Assembly (NCBI GenBank): GCA_965206615.1
Contig: CBDBKI010000005.1
Span: forward strand, 682,001 to 746,000
DNA length: 64,000 bases
Direction of reading: 5' to 3'
Origin: VXNE01 sp965206615
GTDB taxonomy: Bacteria > Pseudomonadota > Gammaproteobacteria > Pseudomonadales > Azotimanducaceae
Shown here: positions 34,958-43,402 of the stretch, in pieces
Numbering within the stretch: the stretch's first letter is position 1
How the letters are laid out: every line of letters begins with the position of its first letter
Notes under the pieces: model-generated
Database searches by the model: none
What the model saw: only the letters and a program-made list of their open reading frames with translations
What the model was told of the DNA's origin: nothing
Program-made: the position numbers and the translations under genes

Positions 34958-35248
34958 ATGGTCATTCGCTCCGTCCGGCACCGAGGACTAGGAGAATTGC
35001 TGGAGCACGACAACCCCCGGTTCCTGCGGGCAGACCTTGCCAGTCGTGTGCGAAACGTCCTGACGGTGCTCGCCCTTGCCGACGATCTGGACGCGTTCCT
35101 CGCTGACGCTCCTCGCGGCTGGCGCGTCCACCGGCTCTCGGGTGACCGGCAGCAGGAGTGGAGCATTGCGGTTTCCCGCAACTGGCGCATCACCTTTGAA
35201 GAAGACGACGGCCGTATCGACGGCCTGAACCTGGAGGACTACCACTGA
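34958..35248 (+). CDS. higB: HigB-type (RelE superfamily) toxin
   Basis: A 96-residue protein with the HigB pattern: VIRSVRHRGLGELLEHDNPRFLRADLASRVRNVLTVL, then a C-terminal strand-rich end WSIAVSRNWRITFEEDDGRIDGLNLEDYH. Such toxins cut mRNA at the ribosome. Start ATG 34958 fits better than TTG 34949. The stop overlaps the antitoxin start (ATGA-like, TGATG), the toxin-first order of hig operons. The pair could stabilise the surrounding island. Confidence 0.93.
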   Translation: MVIRSVRHRGLGELLEHDNPRFLRADLASRVRNVLTVLALADDLDAFLADAPRGWRVHRLSGDRQQEWSIAVSRNWRITFEEDDGRIDGLNLEDYH

Positions 35249-35556
35249 TGGCTACCGACAACGACGTCAGGCTGGGCATGACACCGTCGCACCCCGGTGA
35301 CTTCGTCCGTGTCGAGGTAATCGACGAACTCGGCCTCAACATCACCAAGGCTGCCGAGATTCTGGGTGTGCGCAGGGCGACACTCTCCGCCTTGCTCAAT
35401 GGCCGCGCGGGCATTTCGGCCGAGATGGCACTGCGTGTCGAGAAGGCATTCGGCGTCAGCATGGACATGCTCTTGCGGATGCAAGCCTGGCACGACGCCT
35501 CCCAGATGCGGGCTCGTGCACGCGAGATCGCTGTGGAACCGTATCAACCTGCATGA
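35248..35556 (+). CDS. higA: HigA-type antitoxin (XRE HTH)
   Basis: A 102-residue helix-turn-helix protein: HPGDFVRVEVIDELGLNITKAAEILGVRRATLSALLNGRAGISAEMALRVEKAFG, the classical HigA/VapI signature. It should neutralise HigB and repress the operon promoter, probably located at about 34925-34950. It is the only recognisable DNA-binding regulator in this window. Confidence 0.95.
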   Translation: MATDNDVRLGMTPSHPGDFVRVEVIDELGLNITKAAEILGVRRATLSALLNGRAGISAEMALRVEKAFGVSMDMLLRMQAWHDASQMRARAREIAVEPYQPA

Positions 35557-35863
35557 CCAGCGCCTCCCCCCTCGGCGGCGTCGCGGCCCGGCAACCGCGG
35601 CCTGACTGGGCCTCGGAGTACGCCGAACGCCGGCCTTGAGAAGCGACTCCCGACTTCCCGATTCCCGGCAAGCAGCCCGTCGTTGCGACAACGGCGAACA
35701 GCAGGACCGATGCACGCCCGCACGATACCCTCGGTACCGCAATTTTTCCAAGTCTCCACAATTCGCCAGTTCCAGGTTGGGAAGTTCGTGGGGGAAGGTC
35801 CCGACCGAAGCAGGCCAATATCCTTTTATATTAGATAGTTAAGTTGCTTGTCCCGGGTCTCGG
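35557..35863. other. Gap after higA, nothing recognisable
   Basis: No gene is supported. The last 60 bases (35815-35845) include an AT-rich pocket, TATCCTTTTATATTAGATAG, that is unlike the rest of the window. It abuts the second integrase scar and could be a junction of an excised element. Confidence 0.4.
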
Positions 35864-36031
35864 TCGAGCTTCCGTGACTGGGCGGCGGAGTGCACGGACG
35901 CACCCCGCGAGGTCTGCGAGCTCGCCCTGGCGCACTTCAACGGCGATCGCGTCGAGGCCGCCTCCCGGCGCAGCGACCTGTTCGACCGGCGTCGCGCGCT
36001 CATGGCGGACTGGGCGGCCTACGTTGCCTGA
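35864..36031 (+). pseudogene. Second integrase C-terminal scar
   Basis: A 55-codon frame reads SSFRDWAAECTDAPREVCELALAH and then GDRVEAASRRSDLFDRRRALMADWAAYVA before TGA. This is the last part of a P4-type integrase. The tyrosine expected in the VEAAY position is a serine, so the fragment is inactive as well as truncated. It resembles the tail of the integrase at 33363-33542 but is a different gene copy. Confidence 0.85.
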
Positions 36032-36476
36032 GCGGGGCCGGCGCAGCCGCATCGCGGCCATGCCGCCGCGGAGAGTGCCCTGGTCGACCAGAGTTCCCGC
36101 CGCGAACACGACTCCAGGCCACTCTCCGCGCCATTTCGCGGCGAGATCGTGCCGGATAGGACCCATTTTCGGCCAGGATTGGCCTCGTAGACGAGTGCGC
36201 CCCGTCCGCGATCGGCTGCAGGCTCTGGCCGAGGGCGACCTGGGGCGCGCGAGGGGCGCGCGGCGCCCAGGGCGGCTGCCGGCGCTGCGCGTACCGCAAG
36301 CGTCTCGACGGCGACTTCCTCTGCCAGCGGTGCCGCGACGAGCGCGACGGGGAGCGCGCCGCTTCTCGCCCTTCAGTCGCTCCCGCGGCGGCCCCAGCGC
36401 ACGACGCTGTGCCGAACTGCGGACCAGTGCTGTGACGTCCGCGACCCAAAGAAGGGCTCGTGCGTGCATGCGGGAT
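36032..36476. other. Gap with possible zinc-ribbon fragment
   Basis: No complete gene is seen. At 36277 a frame reads CRRCAYRKRLDGDFLCQRCRDER, two CxxC pairs eleven residues apart, as in a small zinc ribbon. It has no clear start and no context, so it is probably a remnant of island DNA. Confidence 0.35.
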
Positions 36477-36583
36477 GGGACACCACCAGGGCGTCCCTTA
36501 CGGGCGGATCCGCAAAGAAAAAAGGGACGCCACGAGGGCGTCCCCTACAGGTCCTTGGGGGGTTCCGCGGCTCGGGCGGAACC
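36477..36583. repeat. Dispersed hairpins, copy 7, and receptor 4 3' hairpins
   Basis: A degenerate GGGACACC/GGCGTCCC stem (36477-36497) comes first. A perfect GGGACGCC/GGCGTCCC stem with loop ACGAG (36524-36544) and end CCCCTAC follows. GGTTCCGC/GCGGAACC (36561-36583) is closest to the receptor stop and repeats the stem of the terminator at 17111. Confidence 0.8.
36514..36544 (-). terminator. Hairpin with T-tract downstream of receptor 4
   Basis: On the minus strand the GGGACGCC/GGCGTCCC stem (36544-36524) is followed by TTTTTTCTTT (36523-36514), a probable Rho-independent terminator for the receptor ending at 36598. It matches the design of the one at 22374-22401. Confidence 0.75.
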
Positions 36584-36597
36584 TCCCGCAGGGGTCG

Positions 36598-39402
36598 TTA
36601 CAGGCGGACCCGGATACCGGCCTGCATGCGCCGCCCGCTGTTCGAGATGTAGTAGATCTGCTTCAGCTGGGAAACCGGGCCGACGATGTTGTACTGGTCG
36701 ACGTTCTCGTCCGTGATGTTGATGGCCTCGAAGACGACCGAGATCTTGTCCGTCACCTGGTAGCCGAAGCCCGCGTCGAGCTGCCAGTAGTCACTGGTGA
36801 ACTGCGGGTTGCCCCGGACGCTCGCAATCTGGGTCAGGAAGCTCTCGCGCCTGTTCCACGCGACGCGGGCGCTGACCTTGTACTTCTCGTAGAAGATCAC
36901 CGCGTTGGTGGTGTTGCGCGACAGGCCCGGCACGTCGAACGCGACCCCGCTGCTCGGGTTGATGAACTCGGCGTCGGTGTCGACCCAGGTGTGGTTGAAG
37001 ATCACGCCGAAACCGTCGAACGGCGAGGGCAGTTGCGTGAATGCATACTGCGCCGCGAACTCGATGCCGCCGATGAACGCCCCGTCCTCGTTGCTCGGAC
37101 CCTGGTACAGCAGGAAAAGGTTGCCGCCGGACTCCGGGTCGTACAGCGTGCTGCCGTCGGGCTCCAACCAGTCCCGCTGCTCGGTGATCTGGATGACGAA
37201 CGACTGCACCTGCTTGCCGAACGCCTGCAGCGCGATGATCGCGTCGTCCGTCGGGTACCACTCGATGCCGATGTCCAACTGCTCCGCGACGTAAGGCTCG
37301 AGGTTCGGGTCGCCTTCCTGGACGCGGCGCGTACCGGGGTGCTTGGTGCCCCCGGGGTTCAGGTCGGCGAATGACGGCTGGGTCATCACCTTGCCCCAGG
37401 CGAAGCGCGCGATCAGGTCCTCGCGCAGTTCGAACTTGAGGTTCAGCGCCGGCAACACCTCGGCGAACCGGTTGCCGTGCGTCTGGAACTCGGCCGGTCC
37501 GAGGTCGATCTCCCAGATGCCGGCGGTTTCCAGGTAGAGCATGTTTTCGATGGGCTGCACGTTTCCGGTCGAGGCGCGGTCCACCTGGACCCAGCGCGCG
37601 CCGACGTTGCCGGACCAGGGGAAGTCGCCGATGGTGCCGGACATCTCGACCATGAAGTACAGGGCCAGGGTGTCTTCGGTGATCGTGAAGTCCTCCTGGT
37701 GCGCGGTGGCCGCGCGGGTGAATCGCGCGGCCGGGATCTCGTCACGGCGCCCGACGAAGTAGGTGGCCCGGACATCCTCAATGTCGGGCAGGAGCCAGGA
37801 CTTGGGCCACGTGCCGGTGCCGCCGATGCCGGAAAAGGCATCGTCGACCGGCACGGGGTAGTGGTTGACGTCGGTCAGCCTGTCGCCCGCGAACTCACCC
37901 CAGCGCGGACCGAAGCTCAGGTTTCTCCGCTCCCAGAAGCGCTCCCGGTCGCGGAAGCTCAGGCCCGCGTGGAAGGCGGTGCCGTCGTCGAAGTGGTACG
38001 TGGCGTCGAAGCGGTACTGCGTTTCCGTGTCCTCGGCAACGTTCTTGCCCTCCGCGAAGTAGATGAACTGGTAGACGGCCGGGTCGAGCAGGTTCTCTTC
38101 GATGGTGATCTTCGGGATATAGCTGTCGCGGATGTCGTACGTGAGGGGGACGGCCGGAATGTCGTAGTAGGTGTCGCCGCTGAAGGAATCCCGGTTCCCG
38201 GTGGTGTGCGAGACATCGAAGCTGAGCGTCCATTTCTCCGTTGGCGTGTACTCCGCGTTCACGGCGAACTGCTGGCTCTCGATGTCTTCGACGCGGGGGC
38301 GCTGGAACGGACGCGGGCGTGCGGTCTCCGTGCGCATGTACGTCACGATCTGGTTCTCGTTGAGCAGCACCTCGCTCGCGCCGTTGCCGAGTCCCGCCTG
38401 GGAGCGCCACGGCACCTGGAAGTCGTGGTAGTCGCGGTCCATCTGCGAGTGCAGGACATCGACCGTGACGTCCCACTGCTCGTTCGGGCGCCACTGCAGT
38501 GCGGCACTGGCGTTGATGCGTTCGATGTCCTCGAAGACGACGCCCTGGCGGATGTTGCCGGGCACGTAGCCGCAACCGCGGTCGGGGTTTGCGATACCGG
38601 GCAGGCTGCACCCCTTGAGCGGCTCGCCGGTGGCCAGGTCGGTGGCCCTGTTGAAGACCTGCGGCCGGTAGCCGACGATGTTGAACCAGTCCTCGCGCGT
38701 GGTCCGGTCGTCGCCCGCCACGCTGACCAGGAAGCCGAGCGTGTTGTCGGCGAACGAGTCGCTGTAGACGCCCGCGAAGCGGTAGCCGTTGTCGTCGGCC
38801 AGGGCGTCGTCGGTCATGAACGCGTTGCCGGCGATGATCCGCCGTCCGCCGTTGTCGAAGGGCCGCCGTGTGCGGATGTTGATGGTGCCGCCCATCCCGC
38901 CCTCCATGAGGTTGGCCTGCGCCGACTTGTACACCTCGACCGCCTGCACGAGTTCGGCCTGCATGGACTCGAACCGGAAGGTCCGTTGCTGGCTGTGGTC
39001 GCCGATGTTGCCGGCGAACGCCTGGGTGCCGCCCGACAGTGCGCCGCGGCCATTGACCAGCACGCGGGTGAACTGTGGACCGAGGCCGCGGATCGAGACC
39101 GCCGCGCCCTCGCCGCGCATGCGGTCGATGGCGACGCCGGAGATGCGCTGCAGCGACTCGGCGAGGTTCTGGTCCGGGAACTTGCCGATGTCCTCGGCGA
39201 CGAGCGCGTCCATGATGTTGTCCGCGTCGCGCTTCATGTCGAGGGACTGGCGCAGACTGCCGCGGATGCCGGTGACGACGACTTCCTCGATGATTTGGTC
39301 GTCGTCCTCCTCTGCGAACGCGACTTGGGCGCCCGGAAGAATGAAAACGCAGGCAGCCGCGACCGCGACCGCCCGACCGCACCTGGATCGGCTGGGTTTC
39401 AT
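36598..39402 (-). CDS. TonB-dependent receptor, array member 4
   Basis: A 934-residue receptor with a signal peptide (ending near GAQVAFAE, about 31). It has IIEEVVVTGIRGSLRQSLD, plug motifs FPDQNLAESLQRISGVAIDR and VSIRGLGPQFTRVLVNGR, and C-terminus NSGRRMQAGIRVRL. Its first 30 residues differ from members 2 and 3 and resemble member 1, while the plug and C-terminal barrel match members 2 and 3. This suggests gene conversion or a mosaic. Start ATG 39402 has GAGGGAG upstream. Confidence 0.94.
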   Translation of the reverse strand: MKPSRSRCGRAVAVAAACVFILPGAQVAFAEEDDDQIIEEVVVTGIRGSLRQSLDMKRDADNIMDALVAEDIGKFPDQNLAESLQRISGVAIDRMRGEGAAVSIRGLGPQFTRVLVNGRGALSGGTQAFAGNIGDHSQQRTFRFESMQAELVQAVEVYKSAQANLMEGGMGGTINIRTRRPFDNGGRRIIAGNAFMTDDALADDNGYRFAGVYSDSFADNTLGFLVSVAGDDRTTREDWFNIVGYRPQVFNRATDLATGEPLKGCSLPGIANPDRGCGYVPGNIRQGVVFEDIERINASAALQWRPNEQWDVTVDVLHSQMDRDYHDFQVPWRSQAGLGNGASEVLLNENQIVTYMRTETARPRPFQRPRVEDIESQQFAVNAEYTPTEKWTLSFDVSHTTGNRDSFSGDTYYDIPAVPLTYDIRDSYIPKITIEENLLDPAVYQFIYFAEGKNVAEDTETQYRFDATYHFDDGTAFHAGLSFRDRERFWERRNLSFGPRWGEFAGDRLTDVNHYPVPVDDAFSGIGGTGTWPKSWLLPDIEDVRATYFVGRRDEIPAARFTRAATAHQEDFTITEDTLALYFMVEMSGTIGDFPWSGNVGARWVQVDRASTGNVQPIENMLYLETAGIWEIDLGPAEFQTHGNRFAEVLPALNLKFELREDLIARFAWGKVMTQPSFADLNPGGTKHPGTRRVQEGDPNLEPYVAEQLDIGIEWYPTDDAIIALQAFGKQVQSFVIQITEQRDWLEPDGSTLYDPESGGNLFLLYQGPSNEDGAFIGGIEFAAQYAFTQLPSPFDGFGVIFNHTWVDTDAEFINPSSGVAFDVPGLSRNTTNAVIFYEKYKVSARVAWNRRESFLTQIASVRGNPQFTSDYWQLDAGFGYQVTDKISVVFEAINITDENVDQYNIVGPVSQLKQIYYISNSGRRMQAGIRVRL

Positions 39403-39452
39403 GGATCGTCTCCCTCTCTCTATCGGAGAGGTAGTTCCCTCTCTCAGTAGAG

Positions 39453-39482
39453 GAATGAAACACAAGGAAACGCGTGGGTCAA
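39453..39482 (-). promoter_or_regulatory. Probable promoter of receptor 4
   Basis: On the minus strand GAGCTTGACC (TTGACC at 39482-39477) is followed after 16 bases by TTTCAT, about 50 bases upstream of the start. It is the same arrangement as for the other array receptors. Confidence 0.6.
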
Positions 39483-41442
39483 GCTCGCGACAGTTGTGTC
39501 TTACATTATCGCGAGCTTGCGGGAGTGTGACGCGCAGTGTTTTCCGGACTGGGGCGGGAATGAGCCGCCTTTTGCTTCGGTGGCGCTGGCCCGCCTACGG
39601 CTCGTACCAGATGGGCGAACTCCAGGCGCGCTCCTGGTGGGTCGCGTGCAGGTCGGGATTGGGCGCGATGCCGAGACGGATGGCGTCCCACGTCGACCAC
39701 CGGCAACTCGGGTTCTCGAGCACGCGCCCGTAGTAGAACGCTTGCTGGTCGGGGTCGAACTCGGGGTCGCGCCAGACAGTCGTCAACTCGACGGCGCCCT
39801 TGTCCCGGGTGATGCTGCAGTCTGCGAGGTTCACCCGCGCGCCGTTGCCGGGGCAGCGGTGGGTCGTCGGGTCGGGGTTCAGGTCGTCCGAACAGGCGAC
39901 GTCATACACCTGTTCTCGCGCTTGCCCCTCCTCGACCCACCCCTTGATGATCTGCATGCGCTGCAGCCAGCCCTCGTTGGGGTCGCGGGCAGCCCAGATC
40001 AGGAAGCTCGGCGCGTCCTGCGCGGGCGCCGGCAACATCCCCCCCATCGGCACGCCATGGGCGTAGGCCTGCTGCAGCCAGTCCGAAGCCTCCGCGATGC
40101 CGTCCGGCAGGTCGAAGCCGCCGAACAGGCGCACGCGGATGCGCGGGCCGGACGTCGCGAAGGTCTCGCGCCGGCGCATGGCGTCGTAGATGGACGCGCG
40201 GGTATTCTCTTGCGCCCACACGCCCGCGAGCCCGCCGGTGCCATGGGTCGCCTGGCGAGGTGTCCAGAAACCCTCCCAACTCGCGTTCGGATCCGCGTGA
40301 TCGGTGTATGCCGAGCCCCTCGAGACGGGCGTGTTGGGGTTGCCGCTGAAGTGGTTCTCCTCTTCGAAGGGTCCCGCGGAGACGTGGGTGTCGGAAGCGC
40401 CGATGGCGCCGAGCTGGTAGGGGTTGAAGCCACCGTTCGCCTGCATCTTCAGGCCGGTCAGCAGCGCATCCCGCCAGTAGCCGCCCTTGAACACCGAGAT
40501 CGGGTTCGTGTTCTCGCGCCGGTTCAGGTAGTACTGCACGATCTGGAAGTCGGCCCACTCGTCGTTGGGGGAGAGCGACGGGTGCGTCTCCGAGGTGCCC
40601 TTCTGCTGGGTGATCTCGGCGATGGGTTCGTTGCGCATGCGTTTCTCGGCCCACGCGGCGTCGATGGGGATGCCCTTCCAGGTGGTCTCCATGAAGGCCA
40701 GGCCGTCGCTCTGGTTCATGTTGTGGGGGATCGCGAGGGCCTCTATCCCGTCGTCGCGCAGTCCGTCGAGCCAGGTCCAGAGGTCCTCCGGGTCGCCGGA
40801 GTCCCGCGAGCCGAAAGGCAGTTCTGGCGCGGCGCCGCGGAAGACCACGTTGCGGTGCAGGTGGCGGTTGCCGGGGGTCGGCGTGTACTCGTAGCCGATG
40901 AAGGTGGTGAACGTGCCCGGGTCGTTGTGACGCTCGGCCGCTTCGATGCTCTTCGCCCAGGCATGGGCGATGACCGCGGGACCCACGAGCTCGTGGTCCT
41001 CGTCGCCCAGCGCGAACAGCGCCGCGACGACATCGGCCAGCGCGTTGGACGCCGACGAGAGCCGGTCGGCTTCGGGATGGCCGTAGGTGGGGCTCGCCGG
41101 GTCGAGCAGCGCCTCGTTCGCGCCGAGATACGCCGCGTGGTCGCTCACCATGAGGAAGTCGAGGGGCGCGCCGGAGATCCGGAGCATCGTGCCGTCCGGG
41201 TGGGGGATCGCCCCGCCCTTGGCGTAGTCGTAGGCGTGGTCGGGAGTGGTCCTCACGGCGCCGGCCATGAAGGCATCCATCGAGTACACGGTATGGATGT
41301 GCGTGTCCCCGAAGTAGGCGTTCCGTTCGGGGCCTTCGGCGGCAAGGCTGGCCGTCGTCAACAAGGACGCGAGCAGGGCGATCGTTGTGTGGTTCATCTG
41401 TCTCGACTCAGGTCGTCGGTGGGGGGAGCGCGCCGCGCCAGC
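39481..41442. repeat. 1.96-kb tandem duplication, unit A
   Basis: Unit A starts at the hairpin AAGCTCGCGA/TCGCGAGCTT (39481-39518) and covers one DUF3604 gene. It ends in a scar of the neighbouring sulfatase 3' end (41408-41442). Unit B (41443 onward) repeats the same order. Both units keep about 110 nearly identical bases between the hairpin and the DUF3604 stop. Confidence 0.88.
39595..41397 (-). CDS. DUF3604 family protein, secreted
   Basis: A 600-residue protein with a signal peptide (about 1-19, ending SLAAEG). The motif YFGDTHIHTVYSMDAF (about 28-43) and MVSDHAAYLG (about 82-91) look like the metal ligands of PHP-type hydrolases. AIPHNMNQSDG and GASDTHVSAGP follow later. DUF3604 proteins are poorly characterised and probably metal-dependent hydrolases in the periplasm. 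It is downstream of a sulfatase and a PhyH gene on the same strand, so a role in the same substrate pathway is likely. It is the intact copy of a tandem pair. Confidence 0.9.
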   Translation of the reverse strand: MNHTTIALLASLLTTASLAAEGPERNAYFGDTHIHTVYSMDAFMAGAVRTTPDHAYDYAKGGAIPHPDGTMLRISGAPLDFLMVSDHAAYLGANEALLDPASPTYGHPEADRLSSASNALADVVAALFALGDEDHELVGPAVIAHAWAKSIEAAERHNDPGTFTTFIGYEYTPTPGNRHLHRNVVFRGAAPELPFGSRDSGDPEDLWTWLDGLRDDGIEALAIPHNMNQSDGLAFMETTWKGIPIDAAWAEKRMRNEPIAEITQQKGTSETHPSLSPNDEWADFQIVQYYLNRRENTNPISVFKGGYWRDALLTGLKMQANGGFNPYQLGAIGASDTHVSAGPFEEENHFSGNPNTPVSRGSAYTDHADPNASWEGFWTPRQATHGTGGLAGVWAQENTRASIYDAMRRRETFATSGPRIRVRLFGGFDLPDGIAEASDWLQQAYAHGVPMGGMLPAPAQDAPSFLIWAARDPNEGWLQRMQIIKGWVEEGQAREQVYDVACSDDLNPDPTTHRCPGNGARVNLADCSITRDKGAVELTTVWRDPEFDPDQQAFYYGRVLENPSCRWSTWDAIRLGIAPNPDLHATHQERAWSSPIWYEP

Positions 41443-43402
41443 AAGCTCGCGACAGTTGTGTCTAACATTATCGCGAGCTTGCGGGAGTGTGACGCGCAGT
41501 GTTCTCCGGACTGGGGCCGGGAATGAGCCGCCTTTTGCTTCGGTGGCGCTGGCCCGCCTACGGCTCGTACCAGATGGGCGAACTCCAGGCGCGCTCCTGG
41601 TGGGTCGCGTGCAGGTCGGGATTGGGCGCGATGCCGAGACGGATGGCGTCCCACGTCGACCACCGGCAACTCGGGTTCTCGAGCACGCGCCCGTAGTAGA
41701 ACGCTTGCTGGTCGGGGTCGAACTCGGGGTCGCGCCAGACAGTCGTCAACTCGACGGCGCCCTTGTCCCGGGTGATGCTGCAGTCTGCGAGGTTCACCCG
41801 CGCGCCGTTGCCGGGGCAGCGGTGGGTCGTCGGGTCGGGGGCCAGGCCGTCCGAGCAGGCGACGTCATACACCTGTTCTCGCGCTTGCCCCTCCTCGACC
41901 CACCCCTTGATGATCTGCATGCGCTGCAGCCAGCCCTCGTTGGGGTCGCGGGCAGCCCAGATCAGGAAGCTCGGCGCGCCTTCGGCGGCGTCCGGCAGCA
42001 TGCCGCCCATCGGCACGCCGTGGGCGTAGGCCTGCTGCAGCCAGTCCGAAGCCTCCGCGATGCCGTCGGGCAGGTCGAAGCCGCCGAACAGGCGCACGCG
42101 GATGCGCGGGCCGGACGTCGCGAAGGTCTCGCGCCGGCGCGTCGTAGAGCGCGGCGCGCGTGTTCTCCTCAGCCCAGACTCCGGCCAGCCCGCCGGTGCC
42201 ATGGGTGGCCTGGCGAGGTGTCCAGAAACCCTCCCAACTCGCGTTCGGATCCGCGTGGTCCGGGTACGCCGAGCCCCTCGAGACCGCGTCGTTCCTACCG
42301 TTGCTGAAACGCCGGTCCTCCTCGAACGGCCCGGCGGAGGCGTGGGTGTCGGAGGCGCCGATGGCGCCGAGCTGGTACGGGTTGAAGCCGCCATTCGCCT
42401 GCATCGTGAGGCCGGTCAGCAGGGCATCGCGGTAGTAGCCGCCCTTGAAGACGGAGATGGGGTCCGTGTTCTCGCGCCGGTTCAGGTAGTACTGCACGAT
42501 CTGGAAGTCGGCCCACTCGTCGTTGGGTGACAGCGACGGGTGCGTCTCCGAGGTGCCCTTCTGCTGGGTGATCTCGGCGATGGGCTCGTTGCGCATGCGC
42601 TTCTCGGCCCAGGCGGCGTCGATGGGGCCTTCCTTCCAGGTCGTCTCCATGAAGGCGAGGCCGTCGCTCTGGTTCATGTTGTGCGGGATGGCGAGAGCCT
42701 CGATGCCTTCCTCCCGGAGGCCGTCGAGCCAGGTCCACAGGTCTTCCGGGTCGCCGGAGTCGCGGGCGCTGAAGGGGCGCTCCGGCGCGGCGCTGCCGCG
42801 GAACATCACGTTGCGGTGCAGGTGGCGACCGCCCACCGAGGGCGTGTACTCGTAGCCGATGAAGGCGGTGAACGTGCCCGGATCGTCGTGGCGTTCCGCC
42901 GCGGCGACGATCTTGCTCCATGCATCCGCGATGACCGCGGGCCCCACGAGTTCGTGGTCCGTCTGCCCCATACGCCTGATGCTCTCGAGGACATCGGCGA
43001 GCGAGGAGGATGCGGGCGTGAGCAGATCCGCGTCCGGATGGCCGTAGGTCGGGCTTGTCGGATCCAGAAGCGCCCGGTGCACGCCCAGGTAGCCGGCGTG
43101 GTCGCTGACCATCAGGAAGTCGAGCGGCGGGCCGGAAATCCGCAGCATCGTCCCGTCGGTGTGCGGGATCGCCTTGCCCTTGGCGTAGTCATAGGCGTCG
43201 TCGGGTGTGGTACGCACGCCCATGGCCATGAACGCGTCCATCGAGAACGCCGTGTGGATGTGGGTGTCTCCGAAGTAGGCGTTCCGTTCGGGGCCTTCGC
43301 CGGCAAGGGTGGCCGTCGTCAGCGCGGTTGCAAGCAGGGCGATCGTTTTGTTGTTCATCTGCCTCGATTCAGGTCGTGGGTTGGGGGAGCGCGCCGCGCC
43401 AC
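41443..43402. repeat. 1.96-kb tandem duplication, unit B
   Basis: It starts with the hairpin AAGCTCGCGA/TCGCGAGCTT (41443-41480), runs through the frameshifted DUF3604 copy, and ends in the true 3' end of the sulfatase (43369-43402). The matching sulfatase scar at the end of unit A shows that one crossover lay inside the sulfatase end. Confidence 0.88.
41558..43358 (-). pseudogene. Frameshifted DUF3604 copy
   Basis: The reading frame starts at ATG 43358 (signal peptide, then YFGDTHIHTAFSMDAF) and matches the intact copy for about 405 residues. At 42140/42141 five bases (ATGGC on the plus strand of the other copy) are missing. The frame therefore shifts after RAALYDA, and the remaining 195 codons continue in another frame to 41558. 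The last 195 codons are still nearly identical to the intact copy, so the loss is recent, or it is a sequencing error. Confidence 0.88.
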
